From: Gonapodya prolifera JEL478
Taxonomy: Eukaryota > Monoblepharomycota > Monoblepharidomycetes > Monoblepharidales > Gonapodyaceae
Direction: 5' to 3'
Assembly (NCBI GenBank): GCA_001574975.1
Contig: KQ965799.1
Coordinates: forward strand, 1-64,000
Length of the DNA: 64,000 nucleotides
Below, one piece after another: positions 1 through 11,286 of the stretch; the first letter of the stretch is position 1; the number at the start of each line of letters is the position of its first letter. A model generated the notes under the pieces. It was given only the letters and a program-made list of their open reading frames with translations. It did not search any database and was not told the DNA's origin. The translations under genes and the position numbers were made by a program.

Positions 1-67
1 GTGGAATAGAAAATTGTGAAATTGAGATCTACTTATTTAAAATCTACATTGTCTTTATCAAACAAAA

Positions 68-262
68 ATGAAACCGAGCCGGGTCCGAGTCCGAGCCGGG
101 TCAGGGAGACGAGTCCGAGTCCGAGCCGGGTCAGGCCAGACGAGTACGAGTCCGAGCCGGGTCCAATATGTCCGAGTCCGAGTCCGAGCCGAGCCAGGAA
201 TCGGACTGCTGGTGGTCCGAGCCGAGCCTACTCCAGACTCGGCTCGGCTCGGCGAGTCGGAA
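68..262. repeat. Degenerate GAGTCCGAGCCGGGTC tandem repeat
   Basis: A GC-rich block is built from repeated GAGTCC, GAGCC and GGGTC units. The unit GTCCGAGTCCGAGCCGGGTC recurs with drift across about 70-190. Towards 215-262 the same motif appears in the opposite orientation (GGCTCGGCTCGGCGAGTC), so the 3' part could pair with the 5' part. No long conserved protein frame follows the repeat; the open frames through it are low-complexity artefacts. Position 364 carries an ambiguous base (n), which suggests that assembly here was difficult. Confidence 0.7.
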
Positions 263-668
263 CACTAGCCAAGAATGTGCACGCAACCTCACAGCTACAG
301 CTGATTCAAAAATCTATCAGCCAGCAACAAAAATCAGCAGTGACACACCTTTGGGGTGGTCATNAGCGTGTGCCAAATTTGGGGCTGGCTGATATCTTGG
401 ATCTTGCAGAATGACGTTGAGAAGATGACCCCATGTTCAAGGGCACATTTCCAGATGCCTGCAAGTGGGGTGGAGCCCAGAAGGGGTTGGAGCGCTGGGT
501 CTTCATAAGATTAAGGGACATGTCATGGCATTGTTCTTTGAAGAAATTAATATACTTTTGAAACAAAACGTTCATCTTAAATATTATGGAGCTTGGGGTG
601 GGTGTGGTAATTTACAGCGTGGGGGCACTCTCCAGGGTGGGGGGTGTAAAAAACGTGACACCCTTTGG

Positions 669-2686
669 AAGATCCCAGGAGACTGATCAAGTATCAGTTC
701 TACCACAATACCTTCGTCCGTTATGTATTATGGATTTGCAATTCACCCAAATTCACCATTCAAACAAAAGTCTGTCAACATTCCAGCAGCGCAATTCAGA
801 GAGCTTGGGTACCAGGTGGTGGACATTCTCACCAGTTACTTGGAGTGCATGCAGGACGGGGATCAAAAGACAGGCCAGCACCTTACAAGAAGAATTGTAC
901 CAAAAGATCTGCGGGAAAAGCTGAGTATGTTCCCCCATCTTAGTGCAAGAGTGGTGCCTCGGCATTCATCATGATCTGACATGGCAACGAACTGAAAACA
1001 GTGATGGCGGATCTGCCTGAAGAACCAGAGAACGATTACTCTGCTCTTTTGGCAGCGTTTGAGCGGGATGTCATTCAATACCCTTTCGGTAATGGCAGCT
1101 CAAAGTTTTTTGCCTGGATGAGAGATTTTTCTTGAAATTTCGGGTGATTTTGGTTGCAGAAGTCGATTTAGAACCCCCCTGCTCTTCCACCATTTTCACG
1201 TAGCTTCCTCAGCTGCACCAATTGGTATTATTGCAAGCTTTTTGGCATCCAGGATGAACGCTGCGGTCAGCGGCTGATACCACGCAGCGACGTACGTTGA
1301 ACTGTTGAACACGGCGTTCTCAGATGGATGAAAGAGCTGGTCAGTTCAGACCCTCATTCCCATCTAACTGGCAGGTACCCAACTGACATGCACATGTACT
1401 ACACAGCTCGGATACCCTTCCACGTCAGCTGATGTACTCGTCAGTGGCGGGAGCGTGGCAAATATTGTGTGGCTTGCTGCCATGCGGTTCAAGATGGGCG
1501 GCGGGAGTTACGTTAAGGAGAAGGGTTTCTTGGGAATGGCGAAGGAAGGGTGGGAGGCAAGCAAGCCGATGGTGGTGTATACATCGACCGAGGGACATAG
1601 GAATCCTGTGAAGCCGCTCACAGTTGTCTTCTGCTAATCTCTCCTTCAAACGTCAATAACAGCTGCACCCAGAAGCCATTGAGCTCCTCGGCATTGGCAG
1701 TTCATACTTGCGCAAGATCCCCGTCATTCCAAGCACATTCCAACTCTCCATCCCACACGTCCAACGTCAAATTGCGGCCGACCGCCTCGCGGGCCTTCGA
1801 CCTGTCTGCGTTGTCGCGTCTGCCGGCACTGTAAACACTGGCGCAATCGACAACCTGGACGAGATTGCGAATGTGTGCGAATGTGAGGGGTTGTGGTTTC
1901 ATATTGACTGGAGTTATGATGCACCAGCAGTCATTGTCGACGGGCTGAAGGGACTCTACAAGGGAATGGAGAGAGCAGACTCGCTGGTGGTTGATCAACA
2001 CAAGTGGTTCTATGTCCCAAGTGAGCTTGCATTCTTTGTGTGTGCCGTGACTCCACCCAGTACGAAACCAACTGACGCTTTTCTTACAGTTGACTGCGGC
2101 TGTTCTCTCGTCAAGAGCCCCGTCATTCTCCGCCAAACCTTCTCCCTTGTGCCACTCTACCACATGACGGACCGAGCTCTTCCTTGGTTCTCCGAGTTCT
2201 CAATTGAATTGACTCTGCCATTTCGAGCGGCAAAGCTCTGGCTCACTATCCAATCATTTGGAAGGCAAGGGTACGCGGAGTCGAAATGAGGAAGATGATA
2301 AAAAACCCAATCACCCTTTGGAGTTGGTGGCAGACGGACCTTTAAATGTTACATGCTTCAGGTATCTTCCCTCTGGTGGAGCGAATCTGGAAGAGATCAA
2401 CAGGCTTCAAGACGCGATTGCAGACTTGGTTCACAGCGACGGGCGCTGTTTTCTTGCCACCACAATGTTCCCCGTGGAGTCACTTGGCACTCGACCGGGC
2501 GCAAGTCCTTGGAGAAGCTGCCCCGAAACACCAACCAGACTCACGGCGTTGCGGGCTTGCATTGTGAACTTCCGAGTCACGGACGTGGACTTGGAAGCTT
2601 TGTTGGATGTGGTGTGCGAGTGTGGCGAAAGAGCCTGGAATGAGATCGCTGGTGTGGGGCCCCAGGTTTATGCCAGGACGGACTGA
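669..2686 (+). pseudogene. Decayed PLP-dependent group II (aromatic amino acid type) decarboxylase
   Basis: The family decarboxylates aromatic or related amino acids using pyridoxal phosphate bound to a lysine in an HKW motif. Pieces occur in family order. They are the N-terminal FRELGYQVVDILTSYLE near 800, FFAWM near 1110, APIGIIASFLASRMN near 1218, LVSGGSVAN near 1438, VVYTSTEGHRN, CVVASAGTVNTGAIDNLDEI near 1812, VVDQHKWFYVP near 1988 with the Schiff-base lysine, LPWFSEFSIELT near 2180, and RACIVNFRVTDVDLEAL near 2560. Introns still look spliceable at about 1596-1662 and 2021-2091. The gene is nevertheless broken: an in-frame TGA directly before HAATYVE near 1278, a frame change before RWMKEL near 1320, and another near 2265-2300. 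The usual HVDGAYGAPA is HIDWSYDAPA. No intact open frame exists, so the product is unlikely to be active. The start is uncertain. Confidence 0.75.
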
Positions 2687-3498
2687 AAACCGGAACATCA
2701 GCACAATCAATCAATTGAGCTCTTCAGAAATTAAAGATGCTTAGACTGGAACGAAATATTATATTGCGATCTTTGTCACTGCGGTACACAGTCAAAGGCA
2801 TACTGTTTTTGTCCAGCATTTGAAATAACGACTCAAGCGGCTGTGACATCGAACAGTATCAATAAGCCTCAGGAAACAAGTTTTCCTGAATTACCACGAC
2901 TTTGCTGCTTTCGTGTTCTTCTTCCCGTGTCAGAGAACGAAGAACGCTTCCGTGCCCTGAAGGTTGTGCAACGAGGATGGTGTCGCAAACGCTGGAAATG
3001 CAAAACTTCTGAATGTCCTCCACTACAGTGACATTTATGGAGACACGCCAATGCAAAGCACCTGCGTGTAATGTGGGCCTTGGCTATGTGTGGTGAAGAG
3101 GGGTAAAGAGCCCACCCAATCTGCCAATTGGGCCGCAGGTCCCATTCAGCAAATTCAGCGATTCAGCTGTAAGTCGGCTTCAAGTCTCAAATTTAGAGAA
3201 AAATTCAGATATAAATATGAAAGAGATAAACGATTTATCTGAGTATTTAATTACGTATCTACTCGCGTCTGTGTTCTCGGTGTCAGGTAGCTCTCCCATC
3301 TATTTACTTTCAAGGCTTTGAGAAGAGCAACAAAAAGAGTTAATCGAACGGTGGTTAAATTCATGCCCATTTGCAAGTGCAACGGATGAGCACCCTGACT
3401 ACAGACCATAGCTAGTGCCACAGGTCTTGTACAGTGACGCTCTTCTTCACGTCGGCATCACTCGTACCACAAGCCAGACACAGCAAGCGACGCCCGCG
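2687..3498. other. Intergenic, no gene seen
   Basis: This AT-richer stretch separates the decarboxylase remnant from the ETF alpha gene. The only open frames are short (about 60 codons), overlap on both strands and lack recognisable motifs. It presumably holds the ETF alpha promoter. Confidence 0.6.
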
Positions 3499-5578
3499 AT
3501 GCAGACCGCCAGGACTATTCGCAGTGTCGGAGTGCGCGTGCGTGTCTCTTCCCCCGTGCTGTCCCCTGCGACTCGCGCGAAACTCTCAACCGTTCCGATC
3601 CGCTCACTACCCACCCTCCTGCTCCCCTTCCGCCCCCCGGTTCTACTGCCATTCCACTCACCCACGCCTCCCAGTCCCCCCTCCTCCGCCGGTTCGCCTC
3701 CTCCTCCGCAACGCCCCTCGTCATCGTCGAGCATAAGTCCGGCTCGCTGCTGCCCTCCTCCCTCTCCGCCATCTCCGCCGCGCTCAAGATCTCCCCCTCG
3801 GTGTCGGCGCTCGTCGCGGGGTCCAACACCGATGCCGTCGCGCAGTCCGTCGCGGCCGTGCCGGGAGTCAGCCGAGTCATTGTCGCAAAGCACGAGGCAT
3901 ACGACCACGGCCTGCCGGAGACGTTCGCGCCCCTCGTCGTGGCAGCGACAAAGGCGGGACAGTTCTCGCACGTCCTGGCCCCCCACTCGGCCTTTGGGAA
4001 GAACGTTATGCCCCGAGCAGCGGCCATTCTGGACGTCGCGCAGGTTTCGGACGTCACGGCGGTCGTTTCCGAGGACACTTTCGTCAGGCCTATTTACGCC
4101 GGTGAGTTATCTTTTGCCTCCCATGCCTGTCTGTTCCCGCTCCGATATTGGTGTTGACCGGGTCGTGTTCGGATTGTGCGGAACCTCTTTGGAAACTTTC
4201 AATCGGACCCGGATTCCCGGACTCGGACACACGAATCCCTCTTGCACTCGTACACACTTTCTACCACCATTTCTACCTCAAAACAACAATCACACACCCA
4301 TGATGGCCCTTCCACCAAACACGGGTTCTTCCACCCACACCGCGGACATCGTATCGGACCTCACCCACCCCTCCAACCCCACTCGGACTCACCGCACGGA
4401 CCTGTCTCGCCATACCCGCAACTCCCACAATGACTCATCACCCTCCCCCCTCCCAACCAACCAGGCAACGCCCTCGCCACCGTCCGCTCCAAGGACCCCA
4501 TCAAAATCCTCACCGTCCGCAACACCGCTTTCCCCCCCGCACCCACCCAGGGCGGTCAGGGGGGCATCGAGGCCGCTCCTGAGGCCAGCACCGAGTGTGG
4601 GTTTCTCCTTCCCCTTCCCGTGGTGACTCACCTCGCCCATTATTTATTTTTTTGTCTTGATTCGATAACGTAGCACCCTCCGAGTGGCTCTCCGAGGACG
4701 TTGCCAAATCGGACCGACCCGAGCTGGGCGCGGCCAAGGTCGTTGTTGGAGGCGGAAGGGGTTTGAAGGACAAGGACAACTTCAAGATCTTGTACGAGCT
4801 GGCGGATAAGTTGGGTGGCGCTGGTGAGTTCCCCGTTGAGGGGTGGGAGATATTATATGTGTAGTGGGTGGAGTTCGCAGGAAGGGGTTTGGACTGAGCA
4901 GGCGAAAGGAACTGGGTGGCAGGCATGGAGGAGTCGGATCGGAAGCGAGATTGGGGGTCGGGTGTGGAAGTCAAGGACAGGAAATGAAGACCACGCGGAA
5001 AAATGAGTGGTGTCTGACCTGGTGGGAGTACAAGGCATGATTGGAAGCGTGGGAGACTTGGTTAGGGGAGGGAGGGTCGCGAGCTCTCAAAGCCACATTG
5101 ACGTAGAACCTCGTCGCATCTTCTCTCCATGTCTCAATGCCTTTTCTCACCACATCACTCCCTCCAACCTCACTCACCCCTCGTGCTACCCACCATGTCA
5201 GTCGGTGCCTCCCGCGCTGCCGTGGACGCCGGATTCGCTCCCAACGACCTCCAAATCGGCCAAACCGGCAAGATCGTCGCCCCCGAGCTGTACATCGCCG
5301 TGGGCATCTCTGGCGCCATCCAGCACTTGGCCGGCATGAAGGACTCCAAGACCATTGTCGCCATCAACAAGGACGCAGAGGCGCCCATTTTCCAGGTCGC
5401 CGATTATGGACTCGTGGGGGATTTGTTCCAGGCGGTCCCCGGTGCGTTGCGAAAAGGGGCAGTTGCGGTCATTTGAAGTGTGAACTCTCATGCCATCCAT
5501 TTTCTGCCACCTCCGTCTCCCCCTCCCCACCCTCACATCCACGCAACCACCCGTGCAGAGCTCACGAAGAAGCTGTAA
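3499..5578 (+). CDS. ETFA: Electron transfer flavoprotein subunit alpha, mitochondrial
   Basis: ETF alpha holds FAD and passes electrons from acyl-CoA and other matrix dehydrogenases to ETF-ubiquinone oxidoreductase. Six exons can be read: 3499-3537, 3675-4101, 4465-4596, 4674-4823, 5202-5441 and 5559-5578. They sum to 1008 nt, an exact open frame of 335 residues, close to the usual 330 or so. The start encodes a presequence ([13 protein letters not shown] joined to [11 protein letters not shown]), which is Arg/Ser-rich and acid-free. The N-terminal domain begins at [13 protein letters not shown]. The FAD domain has the very conserved [52 protein letters not shown] and [12 protein letters not shown]. 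The gene ends in VPELTKKL. Exon 1 is the least certain junction because the flanking DNA is GC-rich. The identity is not in doubt. Confidence 0.97.
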
Positions 5579-6092
5579 CTTAACCCACGCACCGTTGGCC
5601 ACGCGGCCCGCTCTGGCATACCTTGCAGCAGAGTCGTAGGGAGATAGTCTCGGTGTATTTTTCGGAAGTTGTAATAGAGACCAGTATTGCGCGCCGTGTA
5701 GAGAGTGGAGCGGGTGTGGAGACCTGGGGTGCCGCGTGTCGGATGTGTTGGTTTTTGGTGTGACTCCGGTCAAACTATCCCCCTCTTGCACTGCGGGTCG
5801 CACCCATTTACCCTCGTCCAAGCTGTTAACAAAAGAAAATGGAAACCACGTTAGCGCCCACGTGATCTCCCAACGCATCTGCGGCCAGTCTTCGCACCCT
5901 CGGGTCCGCGCCACCAACAATGGGCAGATTGTTTTCCCACGGACTGGGTAAGGAGCAAAACAGTGCTGCGAAGGACACGCTTTCTCCGCTCGCTGCCTTT
6001 ACGGTATCCACTCAATTCTCTCAGACCCGCTGTTCTCTCATCAAGAGCTCTGTGCACACCGTTCCCAGTACAAAACCTCCACGTACTACTGC
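5579..6092. other. Intergenic, no gene seen
   Basis: This covers the 3' flank of the ETF alpha gene and the 5' flank of the F-box gene. Short open frames exist on both strands, but none shows a domain or conserved motif. An upstream exon of the F-box gene cannot be excluded. Confidence 0.5.
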
Positions 6093-6986
6093 ATGCGCAC
6101 ACCTCGACCTACCCCACGCGACCGGCTCGTAGTCTCCGACCTCCCACTCGAACTTCTCTCGCTCGTTGCATCGCACCTCACAACCACGGACATCCTACGC
6201 CTGAGCTCGTGCAGCGTCGCCCTCCGCCGCCTCGCGCGTGTTCCTACAACCTACAGCGACATGGACCTCTCTGTTACTCGACGTGACTCTACACAGTTCC
6301 TCAAGAATGTTAGCCCGGACAATTCGGTGTACGCTCGTGTTATGAACACCAGAGCTAGGATGGTGGCAGCTGCAATGGGGTGCTCCCGTCGGGTAGCCGA
6401 GACCCACCTCGAAGCAATCTTGCGCGCTGTGCGCATGGACAACACCCTCGTGTCTACCGAAACCGCCCTACGTATCGTGGCACTACCGTCGGTGGTCGTC
6501 GTGTCTCTTGTGGGGTGTCCGCTCGTCCACATTGCGATGTTCTCCGAGGGCGTGCGAGCCCAGGTCCAGTGGGTGGACCGATCTACACGCGCAACATCTC
6601 GTCTGAGGCTTTTGGACCTTCGAGAGACGTTCGGGTCCGACCTCCCCGAACGTGTGCGTGATCTCGAGCAAGCCGTCAAGGACGTCTTTGGATATGGTGT
6701 AGTGATTCGACCGGGGCTGTGCTGGTTTTGCCCCGGAGAGCTGCGCAATGTGTGCACAAATGAAAGTCGTGAGAACAGCGATGAGTTGGGGATCGACATG
6801 GGTTATGCAAAGTGCTCTGATTGCAAAGGGAAGCCAAAGTTTCGTGACGCGGAGGAATTCTGCGTTTGGAGGACACCGCAGGATGCGCGGCTCATCGAAA
6901 GTTGGTGGGAAATGATCGAGAGGGCCGTATCTTGGGTTCGAACTCTTTGGGGTGCTTTCTCACCCTCACCATCGCAAACCCCTTGA
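6093..6986 (+). CDS. F-box domain protein with a C-terminal CxxC cluster
   Basis: An uninterrupted frame of 297 residues. Residues about 12-50 read as an F-box (LVVSDLPLELLSLVASHL, then TDILRLSSCSVALRRLAR), the Skp1-binding module of SCF ubiquitin ligases. The rest has no recognisable repeats such as LRR or WD40. Near residue 210 is CWFCPGELRNVC, followed about 20 residues later by CSDC, so a small zinc site is possible; that is inference. The first ATG of the frame is used because the F-box starts only about 12 residues later. The gene converges on the PIAS/Siz gene, with about 210 bp between the stops. The substrate is unknown. Confidence 0.7.
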   Translation: MRTPRPTPRDRLVVSDLPLELLSLVASHLTTTDILRLSSCSVALRRLARVPTTYSDMDLSVTRRDSTQFLKNVSPDNSVYARVMNTRARMVAAAMGCSRRVAETHLEAILRAVRMDNTLVSTETALRIVALPSVVVVSLVGCPLVHIAMFSEGVRAQVQWVDRSTRATSRLRLLDLRETFGSDLPERVRDLEQAVKDVFGYGVVIRPGLCWFCPGELRNVCTNESRENSDELGIDMGYAKCSDCKGKPKFRDAEEFCVWRTPQDARLIESWWEMIERAVSWVRTLWGAFSPSPSQTP

Positions 6987-7195
6987 CCGCACAATCTCGA
7001 TAACCACGCGGACGAAGGAAGACTCAGATACCAAAAATTTGAATGGATCTCAAAATGTAAATCAACAGCAGTTGCCCACAACACATTTCAACATATTTGA
7101 GTGGATGAAAAAAACGATATTTACAGTCATACGTGGCTGATGTCACAAAATGTCCACACAATAGGGTACTGGGAGCCATCGACACATTTGCTTTA

Positions 7196-10100
7196 TCACT
7201 GTGACGTTGGGGTCCATTGGTCGTAGAGAAAATCGAGGCCTCCATTAAAAGCCGACTCGTCCGTGCTTGGTAGGCCCGCTAATCCAGGACCATCAAAACC
7301 AAACCATGTGTCTGTACCAGCCTCGAGCGAGTTACCATGGGCGACACCACCAGAGCGCGCTGATGGCCCGACTGGTATTTGTTTGGACGCCACGGAGATT
7401 CCCCCATCTTGGGCGAATGAAGGATTCAATTGATCTGGAAGCATTGCAAGCAGCTCTCGTTGATTTTGAAAGGGCGAGGGGGGATTTGCAGTCATCGGCA
7501 TTTCCCATCCGCGACCGGGAGAAGCAACCAGAGGCTGAGGGTTAAGCCCTGGGATGGTGTCACCAGTGGGACTATTTTGTGTAGGGGAGAAACGGGTGCC
7601 ACCAACGTACACAGCCGGTGCGTTCTGCGGAACAGAAGAGAGGATTGAGGCGAAAGGATCCGAAGAGCCGATTCCAGGGAACTGATGGAAAAGAGTTAGA
7701 AGAGTTGCGTCGTCCACACCCTGAGCGTCGGAGAGTTGGTTACTGGAATTTTGGAAGGGAAGGGGTGTTGAAGTTGATGGCAGGTGGCCGGCGAACGCGG
7801 CGCCTGGCTGATAGCCTGATCCTGCACCGCCACCAAAAAGATGCAAAAAGGGGGGAATTGAGCCTGCGGGGAACTGCGTCATGATCTCTGCGTTCACGCC
7901 CACCGGCGATCCTGTGACCGATGGTAGAGGATATCCAATGTAGGGAGAGGAACTAACCCGTGCTTGCAGGTGGGGGGCTCCAACCAACATTGCAGACCCC
8001 GCAGGAGCGGCTGAGGCTAATGGTGAGGCGGTCGTCATGGGGCCTGTTCGCCCGGGGCCGGGTCGGCCGGGTCCTGGCTCAGCCTGACCCCGGAGTGAAT
8101 GGTTTTGGCTTGCCTCCGCATCCCGGATCCCGTTCATCGTGTGGACTTCAGGTGGCGGAAATGACGAGCCCCGAGACGCATCTGTGGAAGCACTAGATGT
8201 CTCCCGGGACCCAGTGTTCGTCGGAGTAAGCAAGCCAGTTGGATGCGGCGGATATTGAGGATTGGTGGAAAAGGTTCCCCGCAAAACAATACTCAAGGGG
8301 GGGACCGCGGGTGGATTGCTGGGACGAGAGCTTGATTCAGCGTTGTCGTCTTCGCTGTCGCTATCCAGGGTAAGGTCAATGATGTCGTTCTCTCTTCGAG
8401 GTCGCGGTGCTTGATGAGAAAAAAGGTGCACTTAGCAACCAGCTGGACTTCCAGCGCATCGCTTTACTCACTATTACGAGGTCTCGCTTGTCGCGCCGGC
8501 GGGTCCGCTCCAGAATCTACACTACCTAACCGAACAGGACTGTCTTCCGAATCGCTGTCCAAAAGGACGATCTCCTCGAATTGGGGTCGTGTCTTTTCCG
8601 TCACACCGTCATCGTCGTCATCACTCAACACGTCCATGTCTATTTCTGTGGGCACTTTCCAGTCCAACGTTCCCGGGTCCACTTCCACCTGCTCCACCCG
8701 ACTGCCTTCCGGAAGCGCATTCAACCCTTCGAGAACCTCGACAAACCAGCCATCCACCATCAAGTTTTTTGCTTCAAATGGTCGATGACAAACGGGACAT
8801 GTCCAATTCGGCGAACGCTCATTCATGATCAAGAATGTTTCCCCGTCGAAACATTGCAGGTGCTTGCATGTAGAAGCTTTCATAGGTACAGTGATTCGAG
8901 TTTTCGAAACGGGATCCTTCAGAGTGAGCAATTCAATTCCAACTTCTAGGTCGTCCTCGTCAGTTTTCACATTCAAGCCTAACAGGAGCAGGGAGACAGT
9001 TCAGCACGGGTGTCCCAAGACTCGCCCGGAGAGCGAAACAACACTTACGCTCTTTCTTCACTTCTTCGGCCGTCTTAAAGTTGCTCGCCTTGATTTTTTC
9101 CACTGCTTGCTGCACCGTGAGCTTCTTCGCCATATAGACACATCCGACATATGACTTGGCGGAATTTTGGTAGCGAAATTCCAGAGTGTTGTGCACACCA
9201 GGTCGATGGTAACAGAAGTCAGTGATGTCTGCTGGGTAAGCGGTGTGGGGTTTATTCTTCAGGCCCGCGAAACGCTGATGGGAAGCGAATGATAAGAGAA
9301 CATTGAGTCGTTGTTTGGAATGACACTATTCTTTCTTCCATACCTGATTTACACCCGAACCATTGACCGTTAAGCTCGGGTACGGAGGATACTCGGCCGA
9401 TAATCCTTCGTTCGTGGTCTGCGTTGCCGCAGCCACTGTCTCGGTTGCCATTAAGAACAACAAGCGATATGATTCCGTAGCTTGCGGAGACTTTATGGAG
9501 CCTGGTGGGGGACTGGAAGTTGTTGGTTTTCTAAGGATCGAAACTCGTCGCGTCAGAGTAATCCTCTGATCGGCGCATTTGCTTCACAACCCACAGCATC
9601 ATCTTTCTCGACGACTCGATGTCTAAGGTCCACTGTAGTTTCACAGTAAAAGACTCTGATCTTGCTATCGCCGAAAGCATTTGTTCGTCTTCAAAATAGG
9701 GTGACCATCTCGGCTTGATTCTGGTTACCGGGACACGAAGAGATACAGACGCAAACGTGGGAGTATAAGAAGTACTGGTATTGACTGGCACTTTCAATAC
9801 GGGTGGAGTGGCAGAGCTGAAAGATTTTATCGTGGCTGTTGGGAAAGACGTCTCAGGGTTCCCTGCCCCAGGTCCCCTCATGTGCACCGTTATGCGTGCG
9901 GGCGCCGACGTGGGGTGATTTGCAACCGCTATCGAAGGCTGGGGGTACGGAGCAGGTCGTCTGGAAAAAAAGTCATGTCCTATGAGTATCTTTACACTCT
10001 CATTGCTTCAGAGAGCACCCGTGGTAAAGGCAAGAGCGCAGTGTCCTTTGCCGAGCGTAAACCGAGCCCATTCCATTGGTGAACCACTTCAGAGGTTGAT

Positions 10101-10385
10101 CCCGAGGGGCAGAGATACTTTCGTGACACCTCCTTTCCTGCTACAACTCACATTTTGGCACCTTCGGCCTCATCAATACACTGCAATCCTTTTCTGAATT
10201 GCGTGTAGGTTTCGGACTGCGCCAATCCTTCCAGTATTGTTTTTATCCTCAGTATGAGGTCTGCTTTGTTTCCGCTCCTTTTTCCTCCGAGCCGTGAAAG
10301 CACTTCCTGCAGATGATTCTTATTGAGACGCGGAAGTTTATTGTTGACATAATACTTGGATTGAGTGTCCGTCCGTCCAAATCGT
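7196..10385 (-). CDS. PIAS/Siz-type SUMO E3 ligase
   Basis: The protein should transfer SUMO to nuclear substrates with the E2 Ubc9. In coding order there is a SAP-type DNA-binding segment at about 10345-10200 (NKNHLQEVLSRLGG, then GNKADLILRIKTILEGL), then a PINIT domain across about 9860-9060 (LTVNGSGVNQ, FAGLKNKPHTAYP, LEFRYQNSAKSYVGCVYM). The SP-RING at about 8930-8760 has LKDPVSKTRI, CKHLQCFD and WTCPVC, which are the zinc ligands. Two SUMO-interacting motifs with acidic tails follow: EIVLLDSDSED (about 8560) and NDIIDLTLDSDSED (about 8390), then a long low-complexity tail to the stop at 7196. Introns at 9050-8985 and about 8484-8422 are clear. The 5' exon with the start codon is not resolved: the SAP frame is open to about 10400 without an ATG. 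One junction inside the PINIT region (about 9590-9530) is also uncertain. Confidence 0.88.
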
Positions 10386-10419
10386 GCATCGAGAAGAAAG
10401 TCCGCAGAATGTCAGACAG

Positions 10420-11286
10420 GAAGATGGTATCGCTTGGAACCACAGCAAAAAGGACCCATCTCACGTTCAAGTCTGTCAGCATCTGGCTCCTGAGGTCCGT
10501 CATCGTGGTGCTGTGTGGTCCCACTACTGTATTCCGATCTGAAATATGTAGCCGCACGGAGTGGGGTGATGGAAAGCGACAGGCGCCGGGCGCCCGGACC
10601 AGGGACTACGGAGGTCTGCTGGGTTGTTTAACGCCCTTTGAAGTCTTTTGGATCCACGGAACGGATTTTGAAGGTTGCACGAATGGGCCGGGCAACTCTC
10701 ACTCAACAATCAATCCACTCCACCTTACACCAAAGAGGGAAAACGCTTTCGGAATTTGCGTCGATATTAATCTGCGCGTTTTGGATGCCCTGCCATACAG
10801 TACAACCTCAAAGCAATAATAATAATAATTTGTTGCTCCCCCTCTAGGCCCCGCTATCACAGGGCAATTTTCATCGGACGGCCTCCCTTTGCAGTTTGGC
10901 AAGGTCTTTTGAATGATAGAAGGGCTGAAAAAGAAGAGCTTCAATCTATGGCACTAGTATTGCCCCAGTTCGATCATCCCACCCTCTTGTCGAGGAGCTC
11001 CACAAGCGTTCAGCCACGGCGAACCGGAGCTAAGATGATCAGTAGGGAATGCCAGATTTCATTTGAGTCCGCGATGCACGTTCAACCTGACGTTTCTGCA
11101 GATCGTTTCATCGAGATATGCGGAAAAGGCAGATTCACGCCGATTCGCACAAGTTTAGGAGGCAATCGAAACGGTGAGCGAAGGGGCGAGAGGGCTGGGT
11201 GTCGTTTTCTTCTTTCGGGAGAGGTGAAGGGAACATTGCTTCGGTCACATTTTTAGGTGAGTTTCCAACAAAAGAATTCAATTGAA
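10420..11286. other. Intergenic or 5' exon of the SUMO ligase; no separate gene seen
   Basis: This gap lies between two divergently transcribed genes, the SUMO ligase (minus) and the nucleotidyltransferase (plus). Open frames up to about 168 codons exist but are antisense to the SAP exon or featureless. The missing first exon of the SUMO ligase probably lies here, together with both promoters. Confidence 0.45.

Noticed and set aside
68-262. Telomere or CRISPR array
   Set aside because: Units drift, spacing is irregular, and the motif is not a known telomere repeat; there are no unique spacers.
3447-4078. Long minus-strand open frames across the ETF alpha gene
   Set aside because: They lie opposite a certain gene in GC-rich DNA and have no motifs; antisense frames stay open by codon composition.
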